A DNA stretch of 16,463 bases, from assembly GCA_012799425.1 (NCBI GenBank), contig JAAZLF010000638.1, forward strand, positions 1 to 16,463, written 5' to 3'. This DNA is from Actinomycetales bacterium (lineage in GTDB: Bacteria > Actinomycetota > Actinomycetes > Actinomycetales > Dermabacteraceae). This document shows, piece after piece, positions 1 to 6,677 of this stretch. Position 1 is the first letter of the stretch, and each line of letters begins with the position of its first letter. The position numbers and the translations under genes were made by a program. Under the pieces are notes generated by a model that saw nothing but the letters and a program-made list of their open reading frames with translations, was not told the origin of the DNA and ran no database searches.

Positions 1-1
1 C

Positions 2-85
2 ACGGTCGAGGGCCGTGCCGCGCTCTCCGCCCACCTGGCCGCGCTGCGCGCGATCGCCGAGGGCGACCCTTCGCTGCCTGGCTGA
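2..85 (+). CDS. C-terminal end of a probable winged-helix transcriptional regulator (partial)
   Basis: The window opens inside a reading frame that ends at TGA 83-85. The 27 visible residues include the run EGRAALSAHLAALRAIAEG. This resembles the last strand and helix of small MarR/ArsR-like winged-helix proteins (the HTH_34 type), in which an EGRAAL.AHLAALR tail is common. Third codon positions are almost all G or C, which supports coding. The DNA-binding helices lie outside the window, so neither ligand nor target can be named. The stop lies inside the -35 element proposed for pdxH, so the two genes are tightly packed but pdxH probably has its own start site. Confidence 0.5.
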   Translation, partial: TVEGRAALSAHLAALRAIAEGDPSLPG

Positions 86-117
86 CCGTGCCGGTGAAGG
101 GTCCTAGGATCGGCGAC
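82..117 (+). promoter_or_regulatory. Leaderless promoter of pdxH
   Basis: A -35-like CTGACC (82-87, four of six matches to TTGACA) is followed by a 17-bp spacer and a -10 hexamer TAGGAT (105-110). The ATG of pdxH begins 7 nt after the -10, which is where transcription would start, so the mRNA should have no 5' leader. No ribosome binding site precedes the ATG. This is the best complete promoter in the window. Confidence 0.6.
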
Positions 118-801
118 ATGAGCGATGCGCCCACGTCCCGCCGTCTCCCCGGCGAGCGCCACGACTTCCTCTCCGGCTCCCTCGCCGATGACGCGCCCGC
201 GGATCCGCTCGCCCTGTTCGAGGTGTGGCTCGAGGAGGCTTTCGCGCGGCGCGAGGAGCACGGTGATCTGCCGGATCCCTCGGCCGTGGTGCTCGCGACC
301 GTGGCGCTCGGTGCCGAGGGCGCGCCCCGGCCGCGCTCCCGCACCGTGCTGCTGAAGGGTCACGACCAGGAGGGGTTCGTGGTCTACACGAACCTGGACT
401 CGGCGAAGGGCCGGGAGCTCGGGATGACGCCCCGGGCTGCGTTGCTGATGCCCTGGTACCCGCTGCAGCGCCAGGTGCGGATCGAGGGCACGGTCGAACA
501 GGTCCCGGCCGTGCAGTCCGACGCCTACTGGGCGCAGCGGCCGCGCGGCTCGCAGCTGGGGGCCTGGGCCTCGCGGCAGTCCCGCGAGATCACCTCCCGG
601 GAGTCTCTCGAGGCGCAGTACGCGCAGGTCGAGGAGCGTTTCGAGGGCTCCGAGGTGCCTCGCCCGAGCTTCTGGGGCGGACTGCGCGTGCGCCCGGAGA
701 GGATCGAGTTCTGGCAGGGCCGGGCGCACCGCTTCCATGACCGGATCCTCTACACGGCGGCCGCCGACGGTAGCTGGGAGCGGCACCGCCTGCAGCCCTG
801 A
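118..801 (+). CDS. pdxH: Pyridoxamine 5'-phosphate oxidase
   Basis: This FMN-dependent cytosolic enzyme oxidises pyridoxamine or pyridoxine 5'-phosphate to pyridoxal 5'-phosphate, the last step of vitamin B6 synthesis and salvage. The 227-residue product has the family's usual length and its motifs in order: RTVLLKG (FMN contact), SAKGREL, RQVRIEG, RPRGSQLGAWAS, and the C-terminal signature IEFWQGRAHRFHDR. It ends in RLQP, as PdxH proteins normally do. The ATG at 118 is chosen because a TAGGAT -10 box ends 7 nt upstream and the protein then begins at the expected place. An in-frame GTG at 88 would add ten residues but lies upstream of the predicted start of transcription. The gene is monocistronic and converges on a small minus-strand gene, with a hairpin covering both stop codons. 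Confidence 0.96.
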   Translation: MSDAPTSRRLPGERHDFLSGSLADDAPADPLALFEVWLEEAFARREEHGDLPDPSAVVLATVALGAEGAPRPRSRTVLLKGHDQEGFVVYTNLDSAKGRELGMTPRAALLMPWYPLQRQVRIEGTVEQVPAVQSDAYWAQRPRGSQLGAWASRQSREITSRESLEAQYAQVEERFEGSEVPRPSFWGGLRVRPERIEFWQGRAHRFHDRILYTAAADGSWERHRLQP

Positions 802-812
802 GGCGGCCTCAG
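798..812. terminator. Short bidirectional hairpin covering both stop codons
   Basis: CTGAGG (798-803) and CCTCAG (807-812) form a perfect 6-bp stem with a 3-nt loop. The stem contains the pdxH stop (799-801) and the stop of the small minus-strand gene (809-811). There is no T tract on either side. It is short, so its role as a terminator is an inference from its position between convergent genes. Confidence 0.4.
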
Positions 813-907
813 CCCAGGTGGCGCAGGAACCGCTGCGGGGCGTCGAGGGGCAGGGCGAGGAAGGCCTCGTCGGGGACGTCGAACGGCGCGGTGTCGGTCT
901 CTGCCAT
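809..907 (-). CDS. Small hypothetical protein, 32 residues
   Basis: The minus strand carries an ATG at 907 and a TGA at 809-811, encoding 32 residues that begin MAETDTAPFDVPDEAF and end RFLRHLG. I do not recognise the family. Of the codons after ATG, all but one (GCA, the second) end in G or C, as expected for a real gene in this genome, and the gene fits exactly between pdxH and the next gene. The peptide is acidic at the N-terminus and more basic at the end, with no membrane segment. A weak -10-like CATGCT ends 6 nt before the ATG, matching the leaderless pattern of its neighbours. High GC makes chance open frames common, so conservation is the deciding test. Confidence 0.5.
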   Translation of the reverse strand: MAETDTAPFDVPDEAFLALPLDAPQRFLRHLG

Positions 908-1005
908 GGCCCCAGCATGCCGTGCGGGAGCCCGTCGCTATGCTCAGTCCACCCGGGCCGCGGCGCGGCCGCGGGCCCGTCACTGCTCCTGCCCCGAGGT
1001 GCCCC

Positions 1006-1773
1006 ATGAACACACGCAGCTCCCGCGCTCCGCTGTCGATGGTGATCGTCGGTGCCGTGGCGTGCCTGGCACTGGTGGGGCTGCTGGTGGTCTCCGTGAC
1101 CGTCGGCGTCCTGATGTACCGCGGCGGGGAGACCGGGGCGAGCCGGACGGCCGGGCCGGTGGAGACGGACCCCGGAGAGACGGACCCTGTCGAGACCTCG
1201 CCTGACGAGCCCGCCGGGGAGCTGATCCTCCCTCCCGGCGTCGCCGAGGACCAGCCCTATCTCGAGCTGAGCTCGAGCGAGGACGGGCCGGTGGTGGACG
1301 TGTACCGCGACTTCCTCTGCCCGCCGTGCAAGGACTTCCAGCGCATCCACGGCGATGACCTGATCGGCATGGCGCTGCAGAACACGATCACTCTGCGTGT
1401 GCATCCCCGCCCGATGCTGGATGACACCTCGACCCCGCCGGGGTATTCGAGCCGCGCCGCTCACGCTGCGGTCTGCGCCTATGCCCAGAACCCCGAGAAA
1501 TGGTTTCCGGCGGAGATCGCGCTGTTCGACCACCAGCCCGGGAACGAGGGGCTGCCCGACCACGAGATCATCTACCTCGTCAGCGAGGCGACCGGGCTCG
1601 ACATCGCCGACTGCTACGAGTCGGGCGACTATCACGTGTGGCTCCAGGACGTCGTCGAGCCGGAGGCGCAGCGGGCCGTCTCGGGCACCCCGGCGGTGCT
1701 GATCGACGGACGGCCCTTCACCGGGGACATGGGACGATCCGGCACCCTGAAGCAGGCGATCGAGGAGGCCTGA
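1006..1773 (+). CDS. Membrane-anchored DsbA-like thioredoxin-fold protein
   Basis: The 255-residue protein has a cytoplasmic N-terminus, one membrane helix (about 12-37), an acidic Pro/Glu/Thr-rich linker (about 41-72) and an extracytoplasmic thioredoxin-fold domain of the Thioredoxin_4/DsbA type. The redox motif CPPC is at 105-108 within VYRDFLCPPCKDF, and the cis-proline loop GTPA is at 227-230. Two more cysteines (157 and 203) lie in the helical insertion and could form a structural disulphide. The family forms or isomerises disulphides in exported proteins; the substrate is unknown. The ATG at 1006 is preferred over an upstream in-frame start at 922, because the protein then begins just before the membrane helix and a weak GAGG lies at 995-998. 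A possible -10, TATGCT, is at 939-944. Confidence 0.88.
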   Translation: MNTRSSRAPLSMVIVGAVACLALVGLLVVSVTVGVLMYRGGETGASRTAGPVETDPGETDPVETSPDEPAGELILPPGVAEDQPYLELSSSEDGPVVDVYRDFLCPPCKDFQRIHGDDLIGMALQNTITLRVHPRPMLDDTSTPPGYSSRAAHAAVCAYAQNPEKWFPAEIALFDHQPGNEGLPDHEIIYLVSEATGLDIADCYESGDYHVWLQDVVEPEAQRAVSGTPAVLIDGRPFTGDMGRSGTLKQAIEEA

Positions 1774-1860
1774 GCCCCTCCCGGTGACCAGTCGGCGACG
1801 CCGCGGAGAACACCTGAGGACAGCTCGGGAGATGCGCGGGACCTGCCCCGGCAGCGGTCC

Positions 1861-1872
1861 TACGGTGGCCCC
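1861..1872 (+). promoter_or_regulatory. Leaderless -10 element of the SRPBCC gene
   Basis: A -10 hexamer TACGGT (1861-1866) ends 6 nt before the ATG at 1873. No Shine-Dalgarno sequence is present, so transcription probably starts at or next to the start codon. The -35 region is weak. Confidence 0.45.
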
Positions 1873-2334
1873 ATGCGCACCGAGACCTGGCAGTCGCCCG
1901 TCGGCCTCACCCATGATGCCGGGTGGGAGCTCGCTCTCCGCCGCACCCTGCCCGCCCCCGCCGAGGACGTCTGGCGCCGCCTGCTCGCCGAGTGGCTCCC
2001 GCAGTGGCTCGGCGTCGATTCCGTCCCCCAGATGGTCGGGGCGCCGCTGCGCGGCCAGGGGCGGGTGCGCGGCCGGGTGGTCGGCTGCCATGTGGGCCGA
2101 CGGGTGCGGGTGCGCTGGACTCCCCTGGTCCTGGACCACGAGACGGTCTTCCAGGTCACGCTGCAGGACGCTGGCGACGCCCCTTCGGGGAGCACCGTGA
2201 TCGAACTGCACCAGGAGCGGCTGCTGGGCCCTGCCGAGCGGCAGACGCTGATCGAACACTGGACCGGCGAGCTGGACGCGGTGGTCGAGGCGTACACACG
2301 AGAGGGCGACGGGCCACAGGACCTGCCCGGTTGA
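1873..2334 (+). CDS. SRPBCC domain protein (AHSA1/START-like)
   Basis: This 153-residue protein has the hydrophobic-cavity SRPBCC fold seen in activator-of-Hsp90-ATPase-like proteins. Visible landmarks are the helix LPAPAEDVWRRLLAEWLPQWLG (about 27-48), the strands RVRVRWTPL and HETVFQVTLQ, and the long closing helix starting AERQTLIEHWTGEL (about 128-141). Bacterial members bind small hydrophobic ligands or act as stress-linked helpers; the ligand cannot be read from sequence. The ATG at 1873 is fixed by the adjacent -10 box and by the domain beginning soon after it. The gene stands alone, 99 bp after the thioredoxin-fold gene, and converges on the GH25 gene with only 7 nt between the two stops. 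Confidence 0.8.
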   Translation: MRTETWQSPVGLTHDAGWELALRRTLPAPAEDVWRRLLAEWLPQWLGVDSVPQMVGAPLRGQGRVRGRVVGCHVGRRVRVRWTPLVLDHETVFQVTLQDAGDAPSGSTVIELHQERLLGPAERQTLIEHWTGELDAVVEAYTREGDGPQDLPG

Positions 2335-2344
2335 ACGGGGTTCA
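2332..2344. terminator. Short palindrome built on two convergent stop codons
   Basis: TGAAC (2332-2336) and GTTCA (2340-2344) form a 5-bp stem with a GGG loop. Flanking bases can add G-U and G-C pairs. Both stop codons are part of the stem. Opposed TGA stops give three of these pairs automatically, so the case for a real terminator is weak. Confidence 0.3.
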
Positions 2345-3226
2345 GTCCCCGGCGACGTCGTGCGTGATCGCGCCTTCCCCTTCGGGGATCTCGGCGTGAT
2401 CGCGCAGCACCTCGATCCGGGCGACATCGATGTCGACCCCGCCGGAGATCCCCGAGACCGTGCCGTCGAAGCGCATCTGCCACACCGCCCAGTCCTCCTG
2501 GACCGGGCGCTCCCCTGCGGAGAACAGCCAGTCGGGGCGGCCGTCCGAGACGGGCAGCCCGTAGTGCTCGCGCCACTCGGAGGAGGAGTAGATGACCATG
2601 CGCCGGCCCCACGCCTCCTCGATCACGGCCGTGAAGGCGTCGATCTCGGCCTGGGCGCGGTCGGCCTCGGGTCGGTCGTCGCAGGCGCCGTCGAACTCGA
2701 GGTCGAGCGCCGGGGGGAGGGCGGAGTCGTCCGGCGGGACGGCCGCGAGGAAGTCCGCGGCCTGGTCGGCGCCCGGTGAGCACAGGGTGAAGTAGTGGTA
2801 GGCGCCGGGGGTCAGACCGGCGGCGCGGGCACCATCCCAGTTCTGCTGGAAGTGAGTGTCGGTGAAGCCGGATCCCTCGGTGGCCTTGATGTACGCGAAG
2901 CCGTACCCGTCGCCTGCGACCTGGGCCCAGTCGATGTCCTGCTGGTGGCTGGAGACGTCGATGCCCATCACCTCGTCCGGCGTCAGCTCGACCCCCTCGG
3001 GGAGGTTCTCCAGGGCCGCGGCGCCCTGCGGGGTGGCGGCCGCGGCCATCGCGGCGTCGTCGGCCGTGAAGGGGGCGGGGTCGGTCAGCGCCTGTTCGTC
3101 GTCGCCCCCGCGCAGAGCTCCGATGAGCGAGACCGTGCAGCCGCCGATCACCAGCACCAGGACGAGCGCGAGCGCGCCCGCGACGAGCTGACGACGCCGA
3201 ACCTGTTCAGGTGTGAATCGGGGCAC
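2342..3226 (-). CDS. Membrane-anchored GH25 lysozyme (N,O-diacetylmuramidase)
   Basis: Glycoside hydrolase family 25 enzymes cut the MurNAc-GlcNAc bond of peptidoglycan. The 294-residue protein has a hydrophobic N-terminal segment (about 14-36), a linker, and a GH25 domain from about residue 87. That domain begins GIDVSSHQQDIDW (catalytic-site Asp90), continues with FAYIKATEGSGF and PGAYHYF, and contains LDLEF with the acidic pair Asp175 and Glu177. The C-terminal strand WAVWQ is also typical. The N-terminal segment contains IGGC at 27-30, a possible lipobox, but a simple membrane anchor is as likely. The start is taken as GTG at 3226 because a TACCGT -10 box ends 7 nt upstream; the reading frame stays open further upstream, but without family-like sequence. 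A role in cell-wall turnover is inferred. Confidence 0.88.
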   Translation of the reverse strand: MPRFTPEQVRRRQLVAGALALVLVLVIGGCTVSLIGALRGGDDEQALTDPAPFTADDAAMAAAATPQGAAALENLPEGVELTPDEVMGIDVSSHQQDIDWAQVAGDGYGFAYIKATEGSGFTDTHFQQNWDGARAAGLTPGAYHYFTLCSPGADQAADFLAAVPPDDSALPPALDLEFDGACDDRPEADRAQAEIDAFTAVIEEAWGRRMVIYSSSEWREHYGLPVSDGRPDWLFSAGERPVQEDWAVWQMRFDGTVSGISGGVDIDVARIEVLRDHAEIPEGEGAITHDVAGD

Positions 3227-3239
3227 GGTGCGGACGGTA
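3227..3239 (-). promoter_or_regulatory. Leaderless -10 element of the GH25 gene
   Basis: Read on the minus strand, TACCGT (3239 to 3234) ends 7 nt before the GTG at 3226. There is no ribosome binding site. This box decides the choice of GTG over upstream in-frame codons. Confidence 0.45.
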
Positions 3240-3276
3240 CCGGAGCGGACCCTCCAGAGGTGGGACGACGTGCCGC

Positions 3277-3318
3277 TGCGGGACCGGCAGTCGCGGACCG
3301 GCACTCGCGGATCGGCTC
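3277..3318. repeat. Three imperfect 14-bp tandem repeats
   Basis: Units at 3277-3290, 3291-3304 and 3305-3318 share the pattern GCGGRYCGGC with few changes. The last unit runs into the stop codon of the amidotransferase gene. The array lies in the short gap upstream of the GH25 gene, whose -10 box is about 40 bp away. It could be an operator or just low-complexity GC-rich sequence. Confidence 0.5.
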
Positions 3319-4054
3319 AGCGGGCGAAGAGGGTCACGAAGGCGCGCAGCAGCTTCGGCGGCTGGTCCGCGATCTCGTGCTCGAGCGCCGCGAAGACCTC
3401 CTCCATCTCGTCCGGCGAGAAGTAGCCGTGGTCGCGGTAGGCGCGGGCGCGCTCGATGATCGAGGGGACGTCCAGCTCGGGGTGGAACTGGGTGGCGTAC
3501 TGCCGGGTGCCGACGCGGAACATCTGCACCGGCGAGACCTTCCCCGAGGCGAGCACCGTGGCGTGCTGAGGCAGGGTGTTCACGGCCTCCTTGTGGCCCA
3601 CCAGCCCGGTGAAGGTGTGCGGCAGCTGGGCCTCGCAGATCAGCGGATCCTGCTGCCCAGCGTCGGTGAGCGTGACCTCCACGGCGCCGAGCGGTTCGCC
3701 GTACACCTTGTCGACCAGGGCACCCTGATGGGTGCCGAGGGTGCCGATGCCGTAGCAGGCGCCGAGGAAGGGGATGTCGTGGGCGACCACCTGGTCGAGG
3801 ACCCGGAAGATCTCCTGCTCGGCGCGGATCTGCTCCGCGGGCTTGGTCTCCACCGCATCGGAGACGGTGAAGGGGCTGCCGCACAGGATGATCCCGGAGA
3901 TGTCCTGCGCCCGCAGAGCGGGGAAGGGGCCTCGGTCCAGGCGCGCCCAGATCAGCTGGTCCTCGGCGAGTCCGGTGAAATCGAGGACGGCGGCGCGCTC
4001 GGTGGCGGCGACGTCGTCCTCGGGACGGGTGGCGATCTGCACGAACGGTTTCAC
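3317..4054 (-). CDS. Class I glutamine amidotransferase (GATase1 domain only)
   Basis: The 245-residue protein has the class I glutamine amidotransferase triad: nucleophile Cys100 in GACYGIG, and His191 and Glu193 in FHPE. The IILCGSPFTVSD region (about 56-67) supplies the oxyanion-side loop. It resembles the glutaminase half of GMP synthase but has no ATP-pyrophosphatase domain and no partner subunit gene nearby, so it is not GuaA. Stand-alone members include gamma-glutamyl hydrolase-like and uncharacterised amidotransferases, so the acceptor is unknown. The start is GTG at 4054, since a TAGCAT -10 box ends 7 nt upstream; the longer open frame upstream is antisense to the kinase gene. It is divergent from that kinase and sits 90 bp ahead of the GH25 gene, which appears to have its own promoter. 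Confidence 0.85.
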   Translation of the reverse strand: MKPFVQIATRPEDDVAATERAAVLDFTGLAEDQLIWARLDRGPFPALRAQDISGIILCGSPFTVSDAVETKPAEQIRAEQEIFRVLDQVVAHDIPFLGACYGIGTLGTHQGALVDKVYGEPLGAVEVTLTDAGQQDPLICEAQLPHTFTGLVGHKEAVNTLPQHATVLASGKVSPVQMFRVGTRQYATQFHPELDVPSIIERARAYRDHGYFSPDEMEEVFAALEHEIADQPPKLLRAFVTLFAR

Positions 4055-4067
4055 GAGGGTGATGCTA
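4055..4067 (-). promoter_or_regulatory. Leaderless -10 element of the glutamine amidotransferase gene
   Basis: Read on the minus strand, TAGCAT (4067 to 4062) ends 7 nt before the GTG at 4054. No Shine-Dalgarno sequence is present. The -35 region has no good match. Confidence 0.5.
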
Positions 4068-4095
4068 ACGGCCTCGGCGGGGAGGTTCCGCCCCG

Positions 4096-4129
4096 TACTC
4101 TGCGTAGGCGCCCGCTGTCCTCGAAGGAG
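4096..4129 (+). promoter_or_regulatory. Possible -10 box and ribosome binding site of the APH-type kinase gene
   Basis: A -10-like TACTCT lies at 4096-4101. A strong Shine-Dalgarno AAGGAG at 4124-4129 is spaced 5 nt from the ATG at 4135 and fixes that start. Unlike its divergent neighbour, this gene has a conventional leader. The -10 call is tentative; the ribosome binding site is clear. Confidence 0.5.
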
Positions 4130-4134
4130 ATGCC

Positions 4135-5097
4135 ATGCCTGCTCGCCCCCTCTCCGCCTCGCGGCCGATGGACATCGCGGTCGCCGGCCATCCGCTGCCG
4201 TCGGGGCTGGCGTGCAGCGACGATCCCGGGGTGAGGGCGTGGCTGGCAGAGCTGCCCGCGCTGGTGGAGGAGCTGCTCGGGCGGTGGCGGCTGGTCGCTT
4301 CACCACCGTTCGAGCCCGGCGGATCGAGCGCCTGGGTGGCGCCGGTGCGCGATGCCGCGGGCGCCCAGCGGGTGCTGAAGGTCGCGTGGGCGCATGACGA
4401 GGCCCGCGATGAGGCGGCCGGGATGACGGCGTGGCAGGGGCGCGGTGCGGCACAGGTCCACCGCAGCGAACAGCGCGGTCAGACCGCGGCACTGCTGCTG
4501 GACCGGGTGCGGCCGGGGACGCCGCTGGCCGAGCTGCTGGACTGGCCGCAGCGGGACGAGATCATCGCAGCGGTGGCGCGCCGGCTGTGGGCCCCGCCCC
4601 GGGAGCTGGTCGATGCGGCCGCAGCTGACGGTTTCCGGCCGCTGGCGCAGATGTGCGCCTGGTGGGCGGATTCCGCGCAGGCAAGGGCCGGGGCGGGCCT
4701 GTCGCCGCTCCCGCCGGATCTGGTCACGCACGGCCTCGAGCTGTTCCGCTCGCTGCCGCAGCAGTGGGGCGGGGAGGCGGTGCTGCTGGCCACTGATCTT
4801 CACCCGGGCAATGTGCTCGCTGCGGAGGGCGAGGAGGGGACCGGGCGTCGCTGGGTGCTCATCGACCCGAAGCCGTACGTGGGCGACCCGCACTACGACC
4901 TCCTCCAGCACATGTTCAATGATCCGGATCGTCTGCGGGCTCGCCCCGTGGAGTTCGCCGACCGGATGGCAGGGCTCGCCGGTCTCGATCCGGTGCGGCT
5001 GCGTCGGTGGCTGCTGGCGCGCTGCGTGCAGGAATCCGGGGGGCTCGACGCGGCGGCCGAGGCGGCGATGGCGCTGCATGGGGCCGGGGTGTGCTGA
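4135..5097 (+). CDS. APH(6)/hydroxyurea-type phosphotransferase family protein
   Basis: The 320-residue protein has the aminoglycoside phosphotransferase kinase fold, closest to the APH_6_hur family that includes streptomycin 6-kinases and hydroxyurea kinase. Visible features are the ATP-binding lysine in RVLKVAW (Lys82), the catalytic loop ATDLHPGN (Asp221, Asn226), and the metal-binding LIDPKPYVGDPHYDLLQHM (Asp244). The segment RWLLARCVQES near the C-terminus is also family-like. Chromosomal members in actinobacteria often have no proven resistance role, so the substrate is left open. The ATG at 4135 has a well-placed AAGGAG. The last 182 bp overlap the 3' end of the convergent DUF222-HNH gene, and there is no terminator between them. 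Confidence 0.87.
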   Translation: MPARPLSASRPMDIAVAGHPLPSGLACSDDPGVRAWLAELPALVEELLGRWRLVASPPFEPGGSSAWVAPVRDAAGAQRVLKVAWAHDEARDEAAGMTAWQGRGAAQVHRSEQRGQTAALLLDRVRPGTPLAELLDWPQRDEIIAAVARRLWAPPRELVDAAAADGFRPLAQMCAWWADSAQARAGAGLSPLPPDLVTHGLELFRSLPQQWGGEAVLLATDLHPGNVLAAEGEEGTGRRWVLIDPKPYVGDPHYDLLQHMFNDPDRLRARPVEFADRMAGLAGLDPVRLRRWLLARCVQESGGLDAAAEAAMALHGAGVC

Positions 5098-6553
5098 CCA
5101 GCGAGGTCGCGCTCGTGACGCGGCGGGTGCCCGAGTGTCCTGTCCATTCCACGTGGTGCCCGGGCAGCTGCGGTCCCTCGACCCGCTCCACGCGGGCGGT
5201 CGAGATCTCCTTCCGGTTGCAGTGGGCGCACAGCCCCTCGCCGTTGTCGAGGCTGGTGGGGCCGCCGCGCGAGACCGGGACGATGTGGTCGCTCTGCCGC
5301 ACGGCGGCGTTGCAGAACGGGCCGCGGCAGGTGGTGTCGCGCCAGCTGAGGAACTGCTTCATCGCTGGCGGGAAGGCGCGGGCCGTGGAGTCCATCGCGA
5401 CGAGCTCCCCGGTGGTGGGGTGGGTGTAGAGGCGTCGGAACGTGGCCCGCAGCGCCGGGCCATCCGCACCATGGGGGTCATCGGTCGGGTCCTCCGGCGC
5501 GGTGAGGGCGGCGCGGAGCTGCGCGCGCACCGCCTCGACGGGGACGGGGCCGTAACCCTCCAGATGCGCGGCGTCACCGCTGTCGGGACGCAGCAGTGCC
5601 CGGTCGGTGATGATCAGACCGATGTCGAGGGCGCCGCCCGCAGCGGCCTGCGGGTGCACGGCGAGCAGAGCGTCGGTGAAGGCGTCGGCCATCGCCGCGC
5701 CATGGCCTTCACGGGCCCCGGCGGCGCGGCGGCGCTCCGCCTCGATCGAGAGCCGCTTGTGGAGACGGCGGGCGTCGATCGCCCCGAGGCGCGCGGAGAG
5801 GGTGGCCATGCCGTTCTGGCCGGGTGTGAGGGTGACATGCCGCTGGCGCAGGGCGCGGCGGTGGCGGAGGGTGACCCCCTCGGGGTCGAGCTCGTCCGCG
5901 ATGGCCGCCACGGCATCCTTCCAGCGGCGTGTCCCGGCGCCATCGAGCTCGGGGAGCCTGCCCGCGAGCTCCCGATCCACGTCGCGGGCGAGTTCCGGCT
6001 CGAGCACCGAGACGGCACCGGCCACCGTGTAGGCGACATCGCTGCTGATCGTGCCAGCGCACAGCGCCTGCATCATCCGTGGGAGCACCTCGATCAGGCG
6101 CTGCGCGGAGGCGAGGGTGCGCCCGGCCATGTGCGGGGAGCGGCGGGTGATCAGGGAGAGGTCCCCGGCAGTGGCGCTGTCGGCCTCCTCGTCGGTCCGG
6201 GTGCGGGAGGGCTCGGCCCCGCCCTCGTGGGCGGCTTCATCGCGCGCGGCGGCATGGCGGTCGCGCCGGGTGGCATCCCGCAGCGAGATCACGGCGCGCG
6301 CCTCGAGCGAGGCCAGGGCGGCGCTGCAGGCGTGCAGGTTTCCGAGTACGCCCGAGAAGTCCTCCCGCGCGGCGCCGTCGAGGTCGAACGTCGCTCCCGG
6401 ATCGCCGGCGATCCTGTGGAGCAGGTGCGCGAGGTCCCCCAGCATCTCGGCGAGGGCGGCGGGGCCCGCCTGCCGGAGCAGCTCCAGGTGCTCCTGGGGG
6501 AAGAGCTCTCCCCCGGATCCCTGGACATGCGGCGCGGTGGTCATGCGCTCCAT
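4916..6553 (-). CDS. DUF222 / 13E12 repeat family protein with HNH nuclease domain
   Basis: The 545-residue protein has a long helical DUF222 region (about 20-390) and a C-terminal HNH domain. The domain runs from Cys409 and Cys414 through SDHIVPVSRGG (Asp422, His423) and Asn437 to LCAHCNRK (Cys442, Cys445). All zinc-binding and catalytic positions are present. These proteins are multi-copy in many actinobacteria; an HNH fold implies DNA cleavage or nicking, but no cellular role is established. The stop at 4916-4918 lies inside the convergent kinase gene, and the last 60 or so residues, rich in Pro, Arg and Ala, are simply its antisense. The ancestral stop may have been lost. The start could be ATG 6553 or ATG 6544; each has a weak, closely spaced purine-rich stretch upstream. 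Confidence 0.85.
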   Translation of the reverse strand: MERMTTAPHVQGSGGELFPQEHLELLRQAGPAALAEMLGDLAHLLHRIAGDPGATFDLDGAAREDFSGVLGNLHACSAALASLEARAVISLRDATRRDRHAAARDEAAHEGGAEPSRTRTDEEADSATAGDLSLITRRSPHMAGRTLASAQRLIEVLPRMMQALCAGTISSDVAYTVAGAVSVLEPELARDVDRELAGRLPELDGAGTRRWKDAVAAIADELDPEGVTLRHRRALRQRHVTLTPGQNGMATLSARLGAIDARRLHKRLSIEAERRRAAGAREGHGAAMADAFTDALLAVHPQAAAGGALDIGLIITDRALLRPDSGDAAHLEGYGPVPVEAVRAQLRAALTAPEDPTDDPHGADGPALRATFRRLYTHPTTGELVAMDSTARAFPPAMKQFLSWRDTTCRGPFCNAAVRQSDHIVPVSRGGPTSLDNGEGLCAHCNRKEISTARVERVEGPQLPGHHVEWTGHSGTRRVTSATSLVSTPRPHAAPSPPRPPRRAPRIPARSAPAATDAAAPDRDRRALPSGRRTPRGEPADDPDH

Positions 6554-6664
6554 CGTTCCTGCAGGTGGCAGCGGAGAGAAGGGCGCGCACGGGAATGTGG
6601 ATCGGGGCGCGGTGTGGAGGAGCGGTCGTGGGCTCTCGCACGCCCCCGCTCAGCGGCGCCGCGC

Positions 6665-6677
6665 GACAATGGGTCCC
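6665..6677 (+). promoter_or_regulatory. Leaderless -10 element of the glutathione peroxidase gene
   Basis: GACAAT (6665-6670) ends 7 nt before the ATG at 6678. There is no ribosome binding site. It favours 6678 over the in-frame ATG at 6669, which lies within the hexamer. Confidence 0.45.

Noticed and set aside
3317..4054. GMP synthase (guaA)
   Set aside because: Only the glutaminase domain is present. The ATP-pyrophosphatase and dimerisation domains are missing and there is no room for them.
2795..4234. A plus-strand 479-codon open frame
   Set aside because: It is antisense to the lysozyme and amidotransferase genes, both of which have complete catalytic motifs on the other strand. Its composition (Gly, Val, Asp, Arg) is that of an antisense shadow.
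4916..6553. HNH homing endonuclease or mobile-element nuclease
   Set aside because: The long DUF222 region in front of the HNH motif marks the chromosomal 13E12 family, and no inverted repeats, target duplication, integrase or intron features surround it.
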